A stretch of 64,000 bases of DNA from assembly GCF_001026905.1 (NCBI RefSeq), contig NZ_LAQL01000006.1, positions 248,001-312,000 on the forward strand. The letters are read 5' to 3'. Every line of letters begins with the position of its first letter. Positions within the stretch are counted from its first letter, which is position 1. Shown here piece after piece: positions 46,182 through 54,970 of this stretch. The DNA is from Kiloniella spongiae (GTDB lineage Bacteria; Pseudomonadota; Alphaproteobacteria; Kiloniellales; Kiloniellaceae). The translations under genes were made by a program, and so were the position numbers. The notes beneath the pieces are model-generated. The model was not told the DNA's origin. It worked only from the letters and a program-made list of their open reading frames with translations, and did not search any database.

Positions 46182-46877
46182 CTAAGGTACCAAACGATAA
46201 CCACCAGTCTCTGTTACTAATAACTTTGCATTCGATGGGTCGATTTCAATCTTTTGTCGCAATCTATAGACATGAGTTTCCAGTGTATGGGTGGTTACAC
46301 CGGCGTTATATCCCCAAACTTCATTGAGTAAAGTATCTCGTCCAACAACCTGAGATCCCTTACGATACAAATACTTAAGGATAGATGTTTCTTTTTCTGT
46401 CAGGCGAATTTTCTTTTGTGTTTCGCCTTCGATAAGAATTTTACCACTGGGCTGAAAAGTATAGGGCCCAATGGTGAAAACAGCATCTTCGCTCTGTTCA
46501 TGTTGGCGGAGCTGGGCACGTAATCGCGCCAGAAGTACCCCCAAACGAAACGGCTTGGTGATATAATCGTTAGCACCAGCATCCAGACCGAGAATGGTAT
46601 CGGCATCTGATTCAGCCGCCGTTAACATGATAATCGGGCTTTTAACACCTGCCCGTCTCATCAGACGACAAACTTCACGCCCGTCCATATCAGGAAGACC
46701 AACATCCAGCAAAATTGCATCATAGTAATCGTCTTTGGCCTTATCCAGGCCTTCCATACCATTTACAGCTTCTGTTGTTTCAAACTCTTCGTGTAGATGT
46801 AGTTGCTCTCTTAGTGATGAACGCAGTGCATCATCATCATCAACAAGCAATATTCTACGGCCGTTTGAAGTCGTCAT
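46182..46877 (-). CDS. OmpR-family response regulator
   Basis: The 231-residue protein has a receiver domain with acidic pocket DDDD (13-16), phospho-acceptor Asp58 (LLDVGLP), and Lys108 (YITKPF). The C-terminal winged helix has RLTEKETSILKYLYRKGSQVVGRDTLLNEVWGY and TLETHVYRLRQKIE. No histidine kinase is near, so its partner must lie elsewhere. It stands upstream of the MBL gene and cyclase gene on the same strand, with 65 bases to the MBL gene, and could control them. Confidence 0.92.
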   Translation of the reverse strand: MTTSNGRRILLVDDDDALRSSLREQLHLHEEFETTEAVNGMEGLDKAKDDYYDAILLDVGLPDMDGREVCRLMRRAGVKSPIIMLTAAESDADTILGLDAGANDYITKPFRLGVLLARLRAQLRQHEQSEDAVFTIGPYTFQPSGKILIEGETQKKIRLTEKETSILKYLYRKGSQVVGRDTLLNEVWGYNAGVTTHTLETHVYRLRQKIEIDPSNAKLLVTETGGYRLVP

Positions 46878-47518
46878 CCCATAGGCCCCTTATCTGTTTC
46901 CCTGTTTTATTTCACAGCTTTTATATCGCTGCCGGATTTTCTGATCCGATTGTATTATTCCCACAGCTATTAAGTAATCAGCTTTTATCGAAAAATAACA
47001 CCTATTTAGATAACACTCGCACTATCGACATTCAAGCTCACCCAAAAAATCAGTAAAACAGAACTTCGTAGCAGAAGCTATAAACAAAGAAAGTTACACT
47101 TTATCTATCCGCTTTAATCTCGTTCATACATATATCGGGAAATTTTTTGTATATTTCAAATGGTGGTTGGTAAATAATCCGTGTAGGTCTTTAATAAAAG
47201 CTAAACCAATGTGATTTATGGATATTTTTGAATTACCCAAAAACTAAAATAAATAATAAAAAAGGAATTAGCGCTCCATCACCATTAAAACCAAATACAA
47301 GATTCTCTTTTTTGTCGCAAACCCTTCTTCGCGCTTCGTATTTTCACTCTTTCCAACCACAGTACTTTGCTATAATTGAGCAATGGTTTTTAGACATTTA
47401 TCTGGAATGTCAGAACAGTGATTCCTAAATAAGGGGCGGATCATTGTTTTTAAGATGATATACATTACCAGTAGCTACGATTATCGAATGCAACCAAGCC
47501 GGACGAAAGAGCAGATCA
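46878..47518. other. AT-rich gap of 640 bases upstream of ribA
   Basis: This gap holds the divergent upstream regions of the response regulator and ribA. I find no gene: a 66-codon frame from a TTG at 47228 looks random. A -10-like TATAAT lies at 47371-47376, though its -35 partner is poor. I see no FMN riboswitch or other named leader. Confidence 0.5.
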
Positions 47519-48652
47519 GTGCCAGCGCTAGAAGAAAATGCCGCAAGGATCCTCCCTGCAGTTGAGCGAGCTATTGCAGAATTGCGCCGTGGAGCAGCCG
47601 TTATTGTACAGCGCCCGGGCGGACAGTCTGCACTAATTCAAGCTTCTGAAACCTCATCGGATGAAAGTCTTGATAAACTGCGGGATATCAGTTGTGCGGA
47701 ACCCTGTCTTCTCTTAACTGCACGGCGTGCAGCAGCAATTGGTATCAACGAAGCAGAACCCCTTATTAATACAACAGAAGTTATCGCTTTTGCGTTGGAT
47801 GGAATGTCTCCAGAGGCCGCTGCGTACCTTGCTGACCCAGTGCACGATCCCTTGGGTATTAATCTCCGGCATGACAACTTTCTGACCACAGAAGTACCGG
47901 AAATACTCGCACGTAACGCTGTCCTTTTGACAAAATTGGCTTGTCTGCTTCCTGCGGCTCTATTCGTGAATCTGCCTGACGGTACGGACACAGAACTCGC
48001 AGAAAAACATAATCTTCTCGTTGTTTCAGCTGATGACATTTCCAGCTACCGCAGTACAGCAGCCTATAGCCTGAAAAAAGTTGCCTCAGCACAAGTTCCA
48101 CTTGAGGTGGCCGAAAAAACAACCGTTGTAGCCTTCCGGCCTAAAGACGGTGGTACGGAACATCTTGCACTCATTATCGGAGATCCTGATCCCAATCAAC
48201 CAACACTGATACGCTTGCATTCAGAATGCTTTACCGGCGATCTTCTTGGTAGTTTGCGGTGTGATTGTGGCGATCAACTTCGTGGAGCCATAAGTTTGAT
48301 GGAAAAACAGGGTGGTGGTATTCTTCTTTATCTTTCGCAAGAAGGGCGTGGCATAGGCCTGATGAACAAGCTTCGAGCTTATGAGTTGCAGGATAGAGGC
48401 GCAGATACGTCCGATGCCAATGAACTCGTGGGTTTTGACCCTGATGAGAGAGTGTATATTCCTGCCGCAGAAATGCTCCGTCAGTTGGGGTATGATGAAG
48501 TCAGACTTTTGACAAACAACCCGGAAAAAGCCAGTTCCCTCATAGAATGTGGTATAGAAGTCATTGAAATGGTTCCACATTATTTCCCTTCCAACGGGCA
48601 CAATGAGTTTTATCTGAAAACCAAGGCCACGCGCTTTGGGCATAAGCTCTGA
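47519..48652 (+). CDS. ribA: GTP cyclohydrolase II (riboflavin synthesis) with N-terminal extension
   Basis: The C-terminal 200 residues are a standard RibA: SECFTGDLLGSLRCDCGDQLRGA holds the three zinc-binding cysteines, LSQEGRGIGLMNKLRAYELQ and LLTNNPEKASSL follow. The product opens GTP to a pyrimidine, the first committed step of riboflavin synthesis. The N-terminal 170 residues (ERAIAELRRGAAVIVQRPGG onward) are not part of GCHII; they resemble a degenerate DHBP-synthase (RibB) domain but lack its acidic loop. A GTG at 47519 starts the frame. No other riboflavin gene is adjacent. Confidence 0.93.
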   Translation: MPALEENAARILPAVERAIAELRRGAAVIVQRPGGQSALIQASETSSDESLDKLRDISCAEPCLLLTARRAAAIGINEAEPLINTTEVIAFALDGMSPEAAAYLADPVHDPLGINLRHDNFLTTEVPEILARNAVLLTKLACLLPAALFVNLPDGTDTELAEKHNLLVVSADDISSYRSTAAYSLKKVASAQVPLEVAEKTTVVAFRPKDGGTEHLALIIGDPDPNQPTLIRLHSECFTGDLLGSLRCDCGDQLRGAISLMEKQGGGILLYLSQEGRGIGLMNKLRAYELQDRGADTSDANELVGFDPDERVYIPAAEMLRQLGYDEVRLLTNNPEKASSLIECGIEVIEMVPHYFPSNGHNEFYLKTKATRFGHKL

Positions 48653-48893
48653 GAAAAATAAGTACCAAGAGAAATCCAAATCCCTGAAACCCAGATCCAC
48701 AAAATATTAATCTTGGGAAATATTAGAGTTTAGAGAACATAAATTCAGATATGGGCAAGCTTTTCCCTATTCCAGGAAAAGTATTCCCCTCAATCTTTAG
48801 TTATGAAGAAAAACCATCCGAATCAGCCCTAAAAAAATTGGCACAATCATTGCATTGGTTCACCTGCATTAACGATCAGGTATTATCAGGCTT

Positions 48894-49976
48894 ATGTTGG
48901 ATCAGCTCTATTCGCAACAAATTACCTCAAAAGGACAAACCCGTCCTGCTATTCATAATGGTTCCAATTCCACGGATTTGGACTCAAATAAAGTTGCGCT
49001 TACAAAAACGGCAATAACTCCCGAGTCTTCCCAAAAAGAAAACAATACCAGGATCAAGACCCCTTCTGCCGCTAAACCAGCCCAAAAAAGCCAATTCGGA
49101 AATGAACTGTCAAAAACTAATTCAGCCTCTACAAATTTAAGAGAACCAACAGACTGGTCTGTTAAAGAGAAAACACCCGAACAGCCCTCACCCGAACAAA
49201 AAGAACAAACATTCGGTTTCTTTGATTTTCTGGATGTCATCAATCCTCTTCAGCACATCCCTGTTATTTCAACCCTGTATAGGGAAATCACTGGTGACGA
49301 AATTCAACCTGCTGCACGGGTTGCTGGCGGTATGATTTTTGGTGGTCCAACTGGCTTTATTACTGCTATTGCAAATTCAGTTTCAAAAGAAACCACCGGT
49401 AAAGATATTGGCGAAAACATATTAGAAGCTTTTCTTGGTTCTGATGAAGATGATCAAAGTCCTATTCAAACTGCTGCATTAGAGGTTTCATCTGAAAAAG
49501 CAACACCCCCCCTATTCTCACAATTATCCCCCATCATTCCACCTGCGCCAGTTCAGCAGCCAAAGTTTGAAAATGCTGTAGCATCTAATACCCCCGGTTC
49601 AGCATCACCGCTAGAGGGAAAAGCTGCCCTCGCAGCCCTTTATAATGACTTAGCAAAACCAGCAGCAACAGAATCTGTTTCACAGGAAACTAAGGCATCA
49701 AACGCAAGTTTGAATGTTCAGCAAGGATCTCCAGCGCCGCTGCCCGTATCAAGACCCGGTAAATGGTTTCCCCTTTCGGGCAGCAATGTGTTGATTGCAC
49801 AAACATCAAATATTCCCCCAACCACATCACCCAAACCAGCAACATCTACAGTAACAACTTCTGCCCCTAACAACACACCATCAGCTGAGGAAACCATTGC
49901 CTCTATCGAAAGTGATTTTGCACAAAATCTGTTAAACGGACTTGATAAATACCAACAGCTAAAAACCAATAATTGA
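48894..49976 (+). CDS. Alanine/proline/threonine-rich protein of unknown function (360 aa)
   Basis: The protein has a low-complexity N-terminal half, then a compact conserved-looking block at about residues 115-180: FDFLDVINPLQHIPVISTLYREITGDEI and ARVAGGMIFGGPTGFITAIANSVSKETTGKDI, which has a glycine-zipper look. The C-terminal half is proline- and serine-rich, likely disordered, ending ESDFAQNLLNGLDKYQQ. No signal peptide is visible, so it is probably cytoplasmic or membrane-associated through the glycine block. A frame at 48751 overlaps its start but has worse composition. I believe the block is shared with other alphaproteobacteria. Confidence 0.75.
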   Translation: MLDQLYSQQITSKGQTRPAIHNGSNSTDLDSNKVALTKTAITPESSQKENNTRIKTPSAAKPAQKSQFGNELSKTNSASTNLREPTDWSVKEKTPEQPSPEQKEQTFGFFDFLDVINPLQHIPVISTLYREITGDEIQPAARVAGGMIFGGPTGFITAIANSVSKETTGKDIGENILEAFLGSDEDDQSPIQTAALEVSSEKATPPLFSQLSPIIPPAPVQQPKFENAVASNTPGSASPLEGKAALAALYNDLAKPAATESVSQETKASNASLNVQQGSPAPLPVSRPGKWFPLSGSNVLIAQTSNIPPTTSPKPATSTVTTSAPNNTPSAEETIASIESDFAQNLLNGLDKYQQLKTNN

Positions 49977-50048
49977 AGCCTCGACAATTTAGATTGAATA
50001 TGTATGTTTGGCCCAGCTTATCTTTAAGGACTGATTTCGGGTACAGAC

Positions 50049-50579
50049 ATGGATATCATCGTTCAATCTATTAATGGCAAGTGGCAGGCTTCTTTCGGCG
50101 ACAGGATTTGGCCCTGTGCCATTGGTAAAAATGGCGTTGTAGCCGCCAAAGAAAAGGTTGAAGGCGATGGGAAGACACCGATAGGAAGCTGGGATTTAGC
50201 CAAAATCCTATACCGAGCAGATCGCATATCTCTTGAGCAAAGAAAAGAAATCGGCAAGGCCATTGAAATAGCGCCCCTATGCCAGAGAGATGGCTGGTGC
50301 GATGAACCAGAAGACCCATACTACAATCAAGCCGTTATTGTCCCCTATACATCGCGTTATGAAACACTATGGAAAGATCAAGAAAACACCTATGATCTCA
50401 TCGGACTGCTGAGCCATAATTCTGATCCAGTAATTCCAGGACGGGGCTCTGCAATATTTCTTCATGTCGCAAAGCCTGATTTATTACCAACAGAAGGGTG
50501 TGTTGCCCTTGAACTCGATAACCTCTTAGAGCTACTATCACTTATGAAGCAACAAACAAAAATCACCATACAGGGTTAA
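50049..50579 (+). CDS. L,D-transpeptidase (YkuD) domain protein
   Basis: The 176-residue protein has the YkuD-fold catalytic block: HVAKPDLLPTEGCVALE with His139 and nucleophile Cys151. The front half has CAIGKNGVVAAKEKVEGDGKTPIGSWDL, the typical start of the catalytic domain. There is no signal peptide, so either it is cytoplasmic or it is exported by another path. Members with a signal cross-link peptidoglycan. It has a lipoprotein gene nine bases downstream, so the two share a message. Confidence 0.9.
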   Translation: MDIIVQSINGKWQASFGDRIWPCAIGKNGVVAAKEKVEGDGKTPIGSWDLAKILYRADRISLEQRKEIGKAIEIAPLCQRDGWCDEPEDPYYNQAVIVPYTSRYETLWKDQENTYDLIGLLSHNSDPVIPGRGSAIFLHVAKPDLLPTEGCVALELDNLLELLSLMKQQTKITIQG

Positions 50580-50587
50580 TTCTGTAG

Positions 50588-51151
50588 ATGTTAAAGAGAT
50601 TCATATCGCCACTTGTATTTGCACTTTTTACTGCTTCTTGCATAAGTTCCGGTGATCTTACCCTGGTCAGAACAGCGACTTATGGGGCCTATACATCTGG
50701 TGATGCCGTTCTTGCTGCTAATCACTCCCCCATAAAGATCGTCCTGCAAGAAAGTGTTTCTTCTCCAGAACCTGGTGCAGCAATTACGTCCGCAATGGAA
50801 CAATATGGTCCAAAATGGTTCAGAGCTACATACAGCTCGACAGTCGCGGATCATAATACGCAAGGGTATGAATTGCGCTGGATTTATAATGCGCCGATCA
50901 ATGCAAACGAAGATCGCCTTTGCGATGATGATTATGGCAACTCATTGGAAATATCCAAAGAACCAACACATACTTTGCTAGCTGCATTTTGCCGAAAATC
51001 AACATTTCTTTCCAGTATTCGCGCAACCATCATTGAAGATCTAAATACGGATAAATTCAGAAAAACAGTCGGCTATATGGGGCGTAAGTTGATGCCGATC
51101 AGGAATCCGGATCGTATTGAAAACTGTAGAACAATAGAAGAATGCCTATAA
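50588..51151 (+). CDS. Hypothetical lipoprotein (187 aa)
   Basis: The N terminus LKRFISPLVFALFTASCISSG is a lipobox signal with Cys18, so the protein is probably lipid-anchored. The rest is a beta-rich domain with three cysteines and no family that I recognise. It begins nine bases after the L,D-transpeptidase-like gene, so it may serve that protein. Location in the outer membrane is possible through LolA. Confidence 0.75.
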   Translation: MLKRFISPLVFALFTASCISSGDLTLVRTATYGAYTSGDAVLAANHSPIKIVLQESVSSPEPGAAITSAMEQYGPKWFRATYSSTVADHNTQGYELRWIYNAPINANEDRLCDDDYGNSLEISKEPTHTLLAAFCRKSTFLSSIRATIIEDLNTDKFRKTVGYMGRKLMPIRNPDRIENCRTIEECL

Positions 51152-51175
51152 AGTTCTTATAACGTGAGAATAAAA

Positions 51176-51844
51176 TCAAATTTTATTCCGTTGCCCAAAA
51201 ATACTGGACCCAACACGAACATCCGTCGCGCCAAATCGAATTGCTTTTTCAAAATCAGCACTCATTCCCATAGAAACGCACGATAGATTGTGTTTTTTAG
51301 CCAATTCGTAAAGGAAGGAGAAGTGTGTTGCCGCTTCTTCATCAACAGGTGGAATACACATTAATCCGATAACGGGCAGCCCCTGTTCTTTTGAAAAATC
51401 AATCAAACTCTCCAACTCTTTTGGTAAGACGCCGGCTTTTTGATCTTCCTCTCCGGTATTCACCTGAATAAAACAGTCCGGCCAGCGGTCCTGTTTTTTC
51501 ATTTCCTTGATAAGCGCGGTCACAAGCTTGGGTCTATCTACAGACTCGATAACATCGAACAGAGAAACAGCTTCCTTGGCCTTATTGGTTTGCAAGGGAC
51601 CAATAAGATGTACTTCAATATCACTGTGTTGATCTTTCAGATCACGAAACTTGGTTAGGGCTTCCTGGACCTTATTTTCACCAAAAACTTTCTGCCCTGC
51701 CGCATAAGCTTCTTCTACAGCCTCTAACGGTTTTGTTTTACTAACAGCAATCAAATTAACATCACCCTGATTCATAAGGGATGTTTTAGCAGCAGTTTCG
51801 ATCTTCTCTCTTATAGAGAGTAAATTTTCAGCAATAAGAGACAC
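51176..51844 (-). CDS. PLP homeostasis protein (YggS/PLPBP family)
   Basis: The protein is a fold-type III PLP-binding TIM barrel without known catalytic activity that controls pyridoxal phosphate and amino-acid levels. The PLP lysine lies in VNLIAVSKTKPLEAV at about residue 36. Later blocks are HLIGPLQTNKAKEA, IESVDRPKLVTALIK, CFIQVNTGEEDQKAGV, GLMCIPP and SMGMSADFEKAIRFGATDVRVGSSIFG, all typical. AGGGGA lies eight bases before a GTG at 51844, which I prefer to the TTG at 51850. It is 223 residues. Confidence 0.94.
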   Translation of the reverse strand: MSLIAENLLSIREKIETAAKTSLMNQGDVNLIAVSKTKPLEAVEEAYAAGQKVFGENKVQEALTKFRDLKDQHSDIEVHLIGPLQTNKAKEAVSLFDVIESVDRPKLVTALIKEMKKQDRWPDCFIQVNTGEEDQKAGVLPKELESLIDFSKEQGLPVIGLMCIPPVDEEAATHFSFLYELAKKHNLSCVSMGMSADFEKAIRFGATDVRVGSSIFGQRNKI

Positions 51845-51855
51845 GCCCAATTCCC

Positions 51856-52671
51856 CTAAAGATAGCCAAAACGTTTCATCTGTTGACCGTGATCTTTTTC
51901 AATCTGTTTGATCTGTTTATTCGTCAACACCGTTTTCCATTGTTCAGATTTCCCCGACCGGAAAAAGCGCTCACTGTTCTTTGATTTTTCAGTAAAACCT
52001 TGCTTCTGTTCGAGTTCCTGAAGTGTTTTAAAGGAAGAATGCTTTATAGCCCGCTGGATTCTGTCGTCATCTTTAGTGATACCCAGTTTCTTGGTAATCG
52101 ACCCAAAAATTTCCGTAGGCTTTTCCAACATATCTTCATATTTATGAACCAAAAGCGTTTTATGCGGAATCTGAGTCCATGATTTCACATGGTTAGACCA
52201 ACTATTATAAACTTCATACAATACTTTATCGGATTTCGATGTTTCTTTCGCCATAATTTCAATAGATTCATCTATAGAAACGCCAAAATGATCCGCTGCA
52301 GAAATCACCACATCCCTAGGATCTCTTACTATATAGATAGCCGCACCAGTTGCATCCATAGCAACAAGAGGCTTCCCAAGGTATTCACCAAGAAAGTTAT
52401 GGGTTTTAAGAATTAAAATATTTTTACTACGCCTGGATATTTCTCGTTGCACGTCTGCACGAATATTAGCTAGATCACTTTCACTGGCCTCTTCCAATGG
52501 TTTGTTAAAAGCATTTTTGTACCAAAGGACATTAGCTTCGCCTGAGCATATCTCGCTAATTTTATTAACAGGTAACGGTTCTTTTGAATCAGAAATTAAA
52601 TTCGCTAAAAAAGTACGCATCCACGTATTTCCAGATTTTGGATAAGACGCGAGCCACAAAATTCCGGGCAT
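51856..52671 (-). CDS. Sulfotransferase domain protein
   Basis: The 271-residue protein has the PAPS-binding blocks of cytosolic-type sulfotransferases: LASYPKSGNTWMRTFLANL at residues 8-26 (5'-phosphosulfate loop) and AIYIVRDPRDVVISAADHFG (3'-phosphate site). A later HKTLLVHKYEDMLEKP block also fits. The acceptor may be a polysaccharide, a lipid or a small hydroxyl compound. It precedes yggS with a gap of six bases in reading order. No PAPS-synthesis gene is near. Confidence 0.9.
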   Translation of the reverse strand: MPGILWLASYPKSGNTWMRTFLANLISDSKEPLPVNKISEICSGEANVLWYKNAFNKPLEEASESDLANIRADVQREISRRSKNILILKTHNFLGEYLGKPLVAMDATGAAIYIVRDPRDVVISAADHFGVSIDESIEIMAKETSKSDKVLYEVYNSWSNHVKSWTQIPHKTLLVHKYEDMLEKPTEIFGSITKKLGITKDDDRIQRAIKHSSFKTLQELEQKQGFTEKSKNSERFFRSGKSEQWKTVLTNKQIKQIEKDHGQQMKRFGYL

Positions 52672-53099
52672 CGTAAAATATTACTCCATAAGACATAGCA
52701 TAACATCGTGACATCAGAAATATGATGCTTCAGTCATAACTTGGTAAAACAAGATACATCTAACAGTTTCACCCTATGTATAGCAATAAGTGATGGAGTC
52801 CTCATTTTCTTTAAGCCCTCTATTATGTTAGGGGCTTAATAACTTAATTATGGTGAATAAGTAGCCTCCGATTTTATTGATTCACAGCTTTGAAGTACCT
52901 AATTCATTAACGAAACGCCTATTTTCATTAACAAATACGCCTTATCCAAAGGTTATTGTTGCATCAATGCCACAGTGATACTTAAAAACAATGCATATCC
53001 GTCAACAAGGCTTGAGTTCCTGAAAAAAAGGGTGTTATCTGAGCACACTTAATTTGAGGGGGGTGTCCTCTTCATGAGTTTTCTTTTGGAGATCGAAAA
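52672..53099. other. Leader and upstream region of the porin gene
   Basis: I see no gene in this stretch. A perfect eight-base stem (TTAAGCCC at 52811-52818 with GGGCTTAA at 52832-52839) may be a terminator-like or regulatory hairpin. The porin leader has GAGGGGGGTGTCCTC near 53056, a small hairpin, and GGAG nine bases before the ATG. Confidence 0.6.
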
Positions 53100-54164
53100 A
53101 TGAAAAAATTCCTGCTTGCTAGCTCTGCAATGGTTGCAGCTACTGCAGTTTCCGCTCCGGCATTTGCTGAAGATGGAAAAATCAACCTGTCAGTATTCAC
53201 ACAGTTCCACGCTTCTTCTACAGATGCTGATAACAATGCAGATGATACAAATAACGGTCACGATTTCAACACAAACTCTGAAATCAAACTGACTGCTTCT
53301 AATACTGCTGACAACGGCCTAAAATACGGTCTCGTTATTGAGCTAGAAGCTGATCAAGATTCCACAAACAATGCTGATGAAAATTACATCTGGCTTGAAG
53401 GTGATTTTGGTCGTATCGAACTTGGTGATCAAGATGGTGCAAAAGACGGCCTTCTTGTAACTGGTGCTGACGTTGGCCTAATGTACGGTATGATTGATAA
53501 CCCAACAGGTTCCTCTGTTAGCGGTGGTTCAGTTACTGCTGGTACTGGTGCTGATACAGCTGCTGATGTTGCTGATTCTTCAGATGCAACAAAAATCACA
53601 TACTACACACCAAACTTTAATGGCTTTAAAGCAGGTGTTACATATGCAGCTGATGGTTCTCAAGGTAATGCTGTAAGTGAAAGAGAAGTAGATCAGTTTG
53701 GTGAGCAAATCATTGAAGCAGCTGTAGCGTATAGTGGCAGTGTGAATGATTTCAGCATTGAAGCTGGTTTTGGTGGTACTTATCTTGATAACACAAACCT
53801 TCCTTCAGCTGTTGATGAAAACACAGTATGGGGTGTTCAAACTGGTATCAACGTTGGTTACGCTGGTTTCACTGTAGGTGTTGGTTACTCCTATGAAGAT
53901 GGTGATGAGTTCTTTGATGATCAGCACTCTTTCGATGCAGGTATCAACTACACAACTGGTCCATGGCAGTTTGCTGTAGCTGGTGTTTGGTCAGAAACTG
54001 ATTACGAAGCAACTGACGAAATCACAAATACAGCTATCTCTGCTGGTGTACAGTACGAAGTTGCTCCAGGACTTTCTGTATACGGTTCTGCAATCACTGG
54101 TGATTACGAAGGTGGTTCTGACGAATTCACATCAGTACAGTCTGGTGTTCTTGTTAGCTTCTAA
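53100..54164 (+). CDS. Gram-negative porin
   Basis: The 354-residue protein has a signal peptide cut after PAFA (near residue 23), then a 16-strand-type porin barrel ending with a terminal Phe (GVLVSF). Marks are INLSVFTQFHASSTDADNNAD, SEIKLTASNTADNGLKYGLVIELEAD, and YIWLEGDFGRIELGDQDGA, where the eyelet loop follows. Acidic residues dominate, so cations would be favoured. The gene differs from its neighbours by strong use of GCT/GGT/GTT codons, fitting high expression. A perfect terminator follows. Confidence 0.95.
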   Translation: MKKFLLASSAMVAATAVSAPAFAEDGKINLSVFTQFHASSTDADNNADDTNNGHDFNTNSEIKLTASNTADNGLKYGLVIELEADQDSTNNADENYIWLEGDFGRIELGDQDGAKDGLLVTGADVGLMYGMIDNPTGSSVSGGSVTAGTGADTAADVADSSDATKITYYTPNFNGFKAGVTYAADGSQGNAVSEREVDQFGEQIIEAAVAYSGSVNDFSIEAGFGGTYLDNTNLPSAVDENTVWGVQTGINVGYAGFTVGVGYSYEDGDEFFDDQHSFDAGINYTTGPWQFAVAGVWSETDYEATDEITNTAISAGVQYEVAPGLSVYGSAITGDYEGGSDEFTSVQSGVLVSF

Positions 54165-54190
54165 TTCAAGCTTTCAATTTGAACAAAATG

Positions 54191-54229
54191 TACTGCCAGT
54201 GCTAAAATTAGCACTGGCAGTATTTTTTT
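54191..54229 (+). terminator. Rho-independent terminator of the porin gene
   Basis: TACTGCCAGTGCTA pairs with TAGCACTGGCAGTA around a four-base AAAT centre, followed by a run of seven Ts. It is the most regular hairpin in this part of the window. Confidence 0.97.
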
Positions 54230-54287
54230 GTGCTTTTTTTTGTGTTAGCAATAGAGCCAGTTTTAATAAACTTCGAAAGAAACCTTC

Positions 54288-54824
54288 ATGTCACCCAAGA
54301 GCTTTGCTTCCCGATATCTGATTATTTTATTTTCATTTATTTTACTCACAGCCTGTGGTTTACAAGGGCAAGATAAAAAAATAGAAAATCAAAGTGATAA
54401 ATATTACAAGCAAACTGGTGGCTCTCTACTTGGTGGAAAAGACGGTGGTATAAACCTTCTTGGTGGTGATGATGACTCCAAACCACAAGACGGTGGTACA
54501 GGAATTGGTGTAAATTCATTCCTCTGGCGCGCTTCACTTGATACTATCGCCTTTATGCCTCTTACTTCTGCCGATCCCTTTGGTGGCGTAATTATTACGG
54601 ACTGGTATAGTCCGGATGCAAACAAGCCCGAGCGCTTTAAGGTTAACGTATTCATTCTAGGCCGCGATCTACGCGCCGATGGTGTACGGGCTTCTATTTT
54701 CAAGCAACAACGTGATGTGACAGGAAGTTGGATTGACGCAAAGGTTGATCCTAAAACCGGCACAGAGTTGGAAGATGCTATCCTTACACGCGCACGTCAG
54801 TTACGTATTGCATCAAGTGAATAG
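54288..54824 (+). CDS. DUF3576 family lipoprotein
   Basis: The protein is 178 residues and has a lipobox LLTACG with Cys23. After a Gly/Asp-rich linker (GGSLLGGKDGGINLLGGDDD) it has the DUF3576 domain: NSFLWRASLDTIAFMPLTSADPFGGVIITDWY and ending AILTRARQLR. DUF3576 proteins precede leuS in many alphaproteobacteria, as here. The function is unknown. A perfect terminator lies between it and leuS, so the two are not forced to share transcription. Confidence 0.92.
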   Translation: MSPKSFASRYLIILFSFILLTACGLQGQDKKIENQSDKYYKQTGGSLLGGKDGGINLLGGDDDSKPQDGGTGIGVNSFLWRASLDTIAFMPLTSADPFGGVIITDWYSPDANKPERFKVNVFILGRDLRADGVRASIFKQQRDVTGSWIDAKVDPKTGTELEDAILTRARQLRIASSE

Positions 54825-54869
54825 ATCCGAATATAGCCCTTTATAAGGGAATTGGAACAATCCGTAATC

Positions 54870-54910
54870 AAGGCCACAGAAGCTGAACGTCATTCATCTG
54901 TGGCCTTTTA
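54870..54910 (+). terminator. Rho-independent terminator after the DUF3576 gene
   Basis: AAGGCCACAGA at 54870-54880 pairs perfectly with TCTGTGGCCTT at 54897-54907 around a 16-base loop, followed by TTATCC. The T-run is short (TTTT with the stem end), so termination may be partial. Confidence 0.8.
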
Positions 54911-54970
54911 TCCTTGTTAATCACCAGCTTTTTATAAAAGCCCATTATTATATTAGTAAGTCTGAACATT

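Noticed and set aside
47228-47428. 66-codon frame upstream of ribA
   Set aside because: It starts with TTG, lacks a ribosome site and has random composition.
48751-49017. 88-codon frame overlapping the gene at 48894
   Set aside because: The overlapping frame at 48894 is far longer and has a conserved-looking block; this one has no ribosome site.
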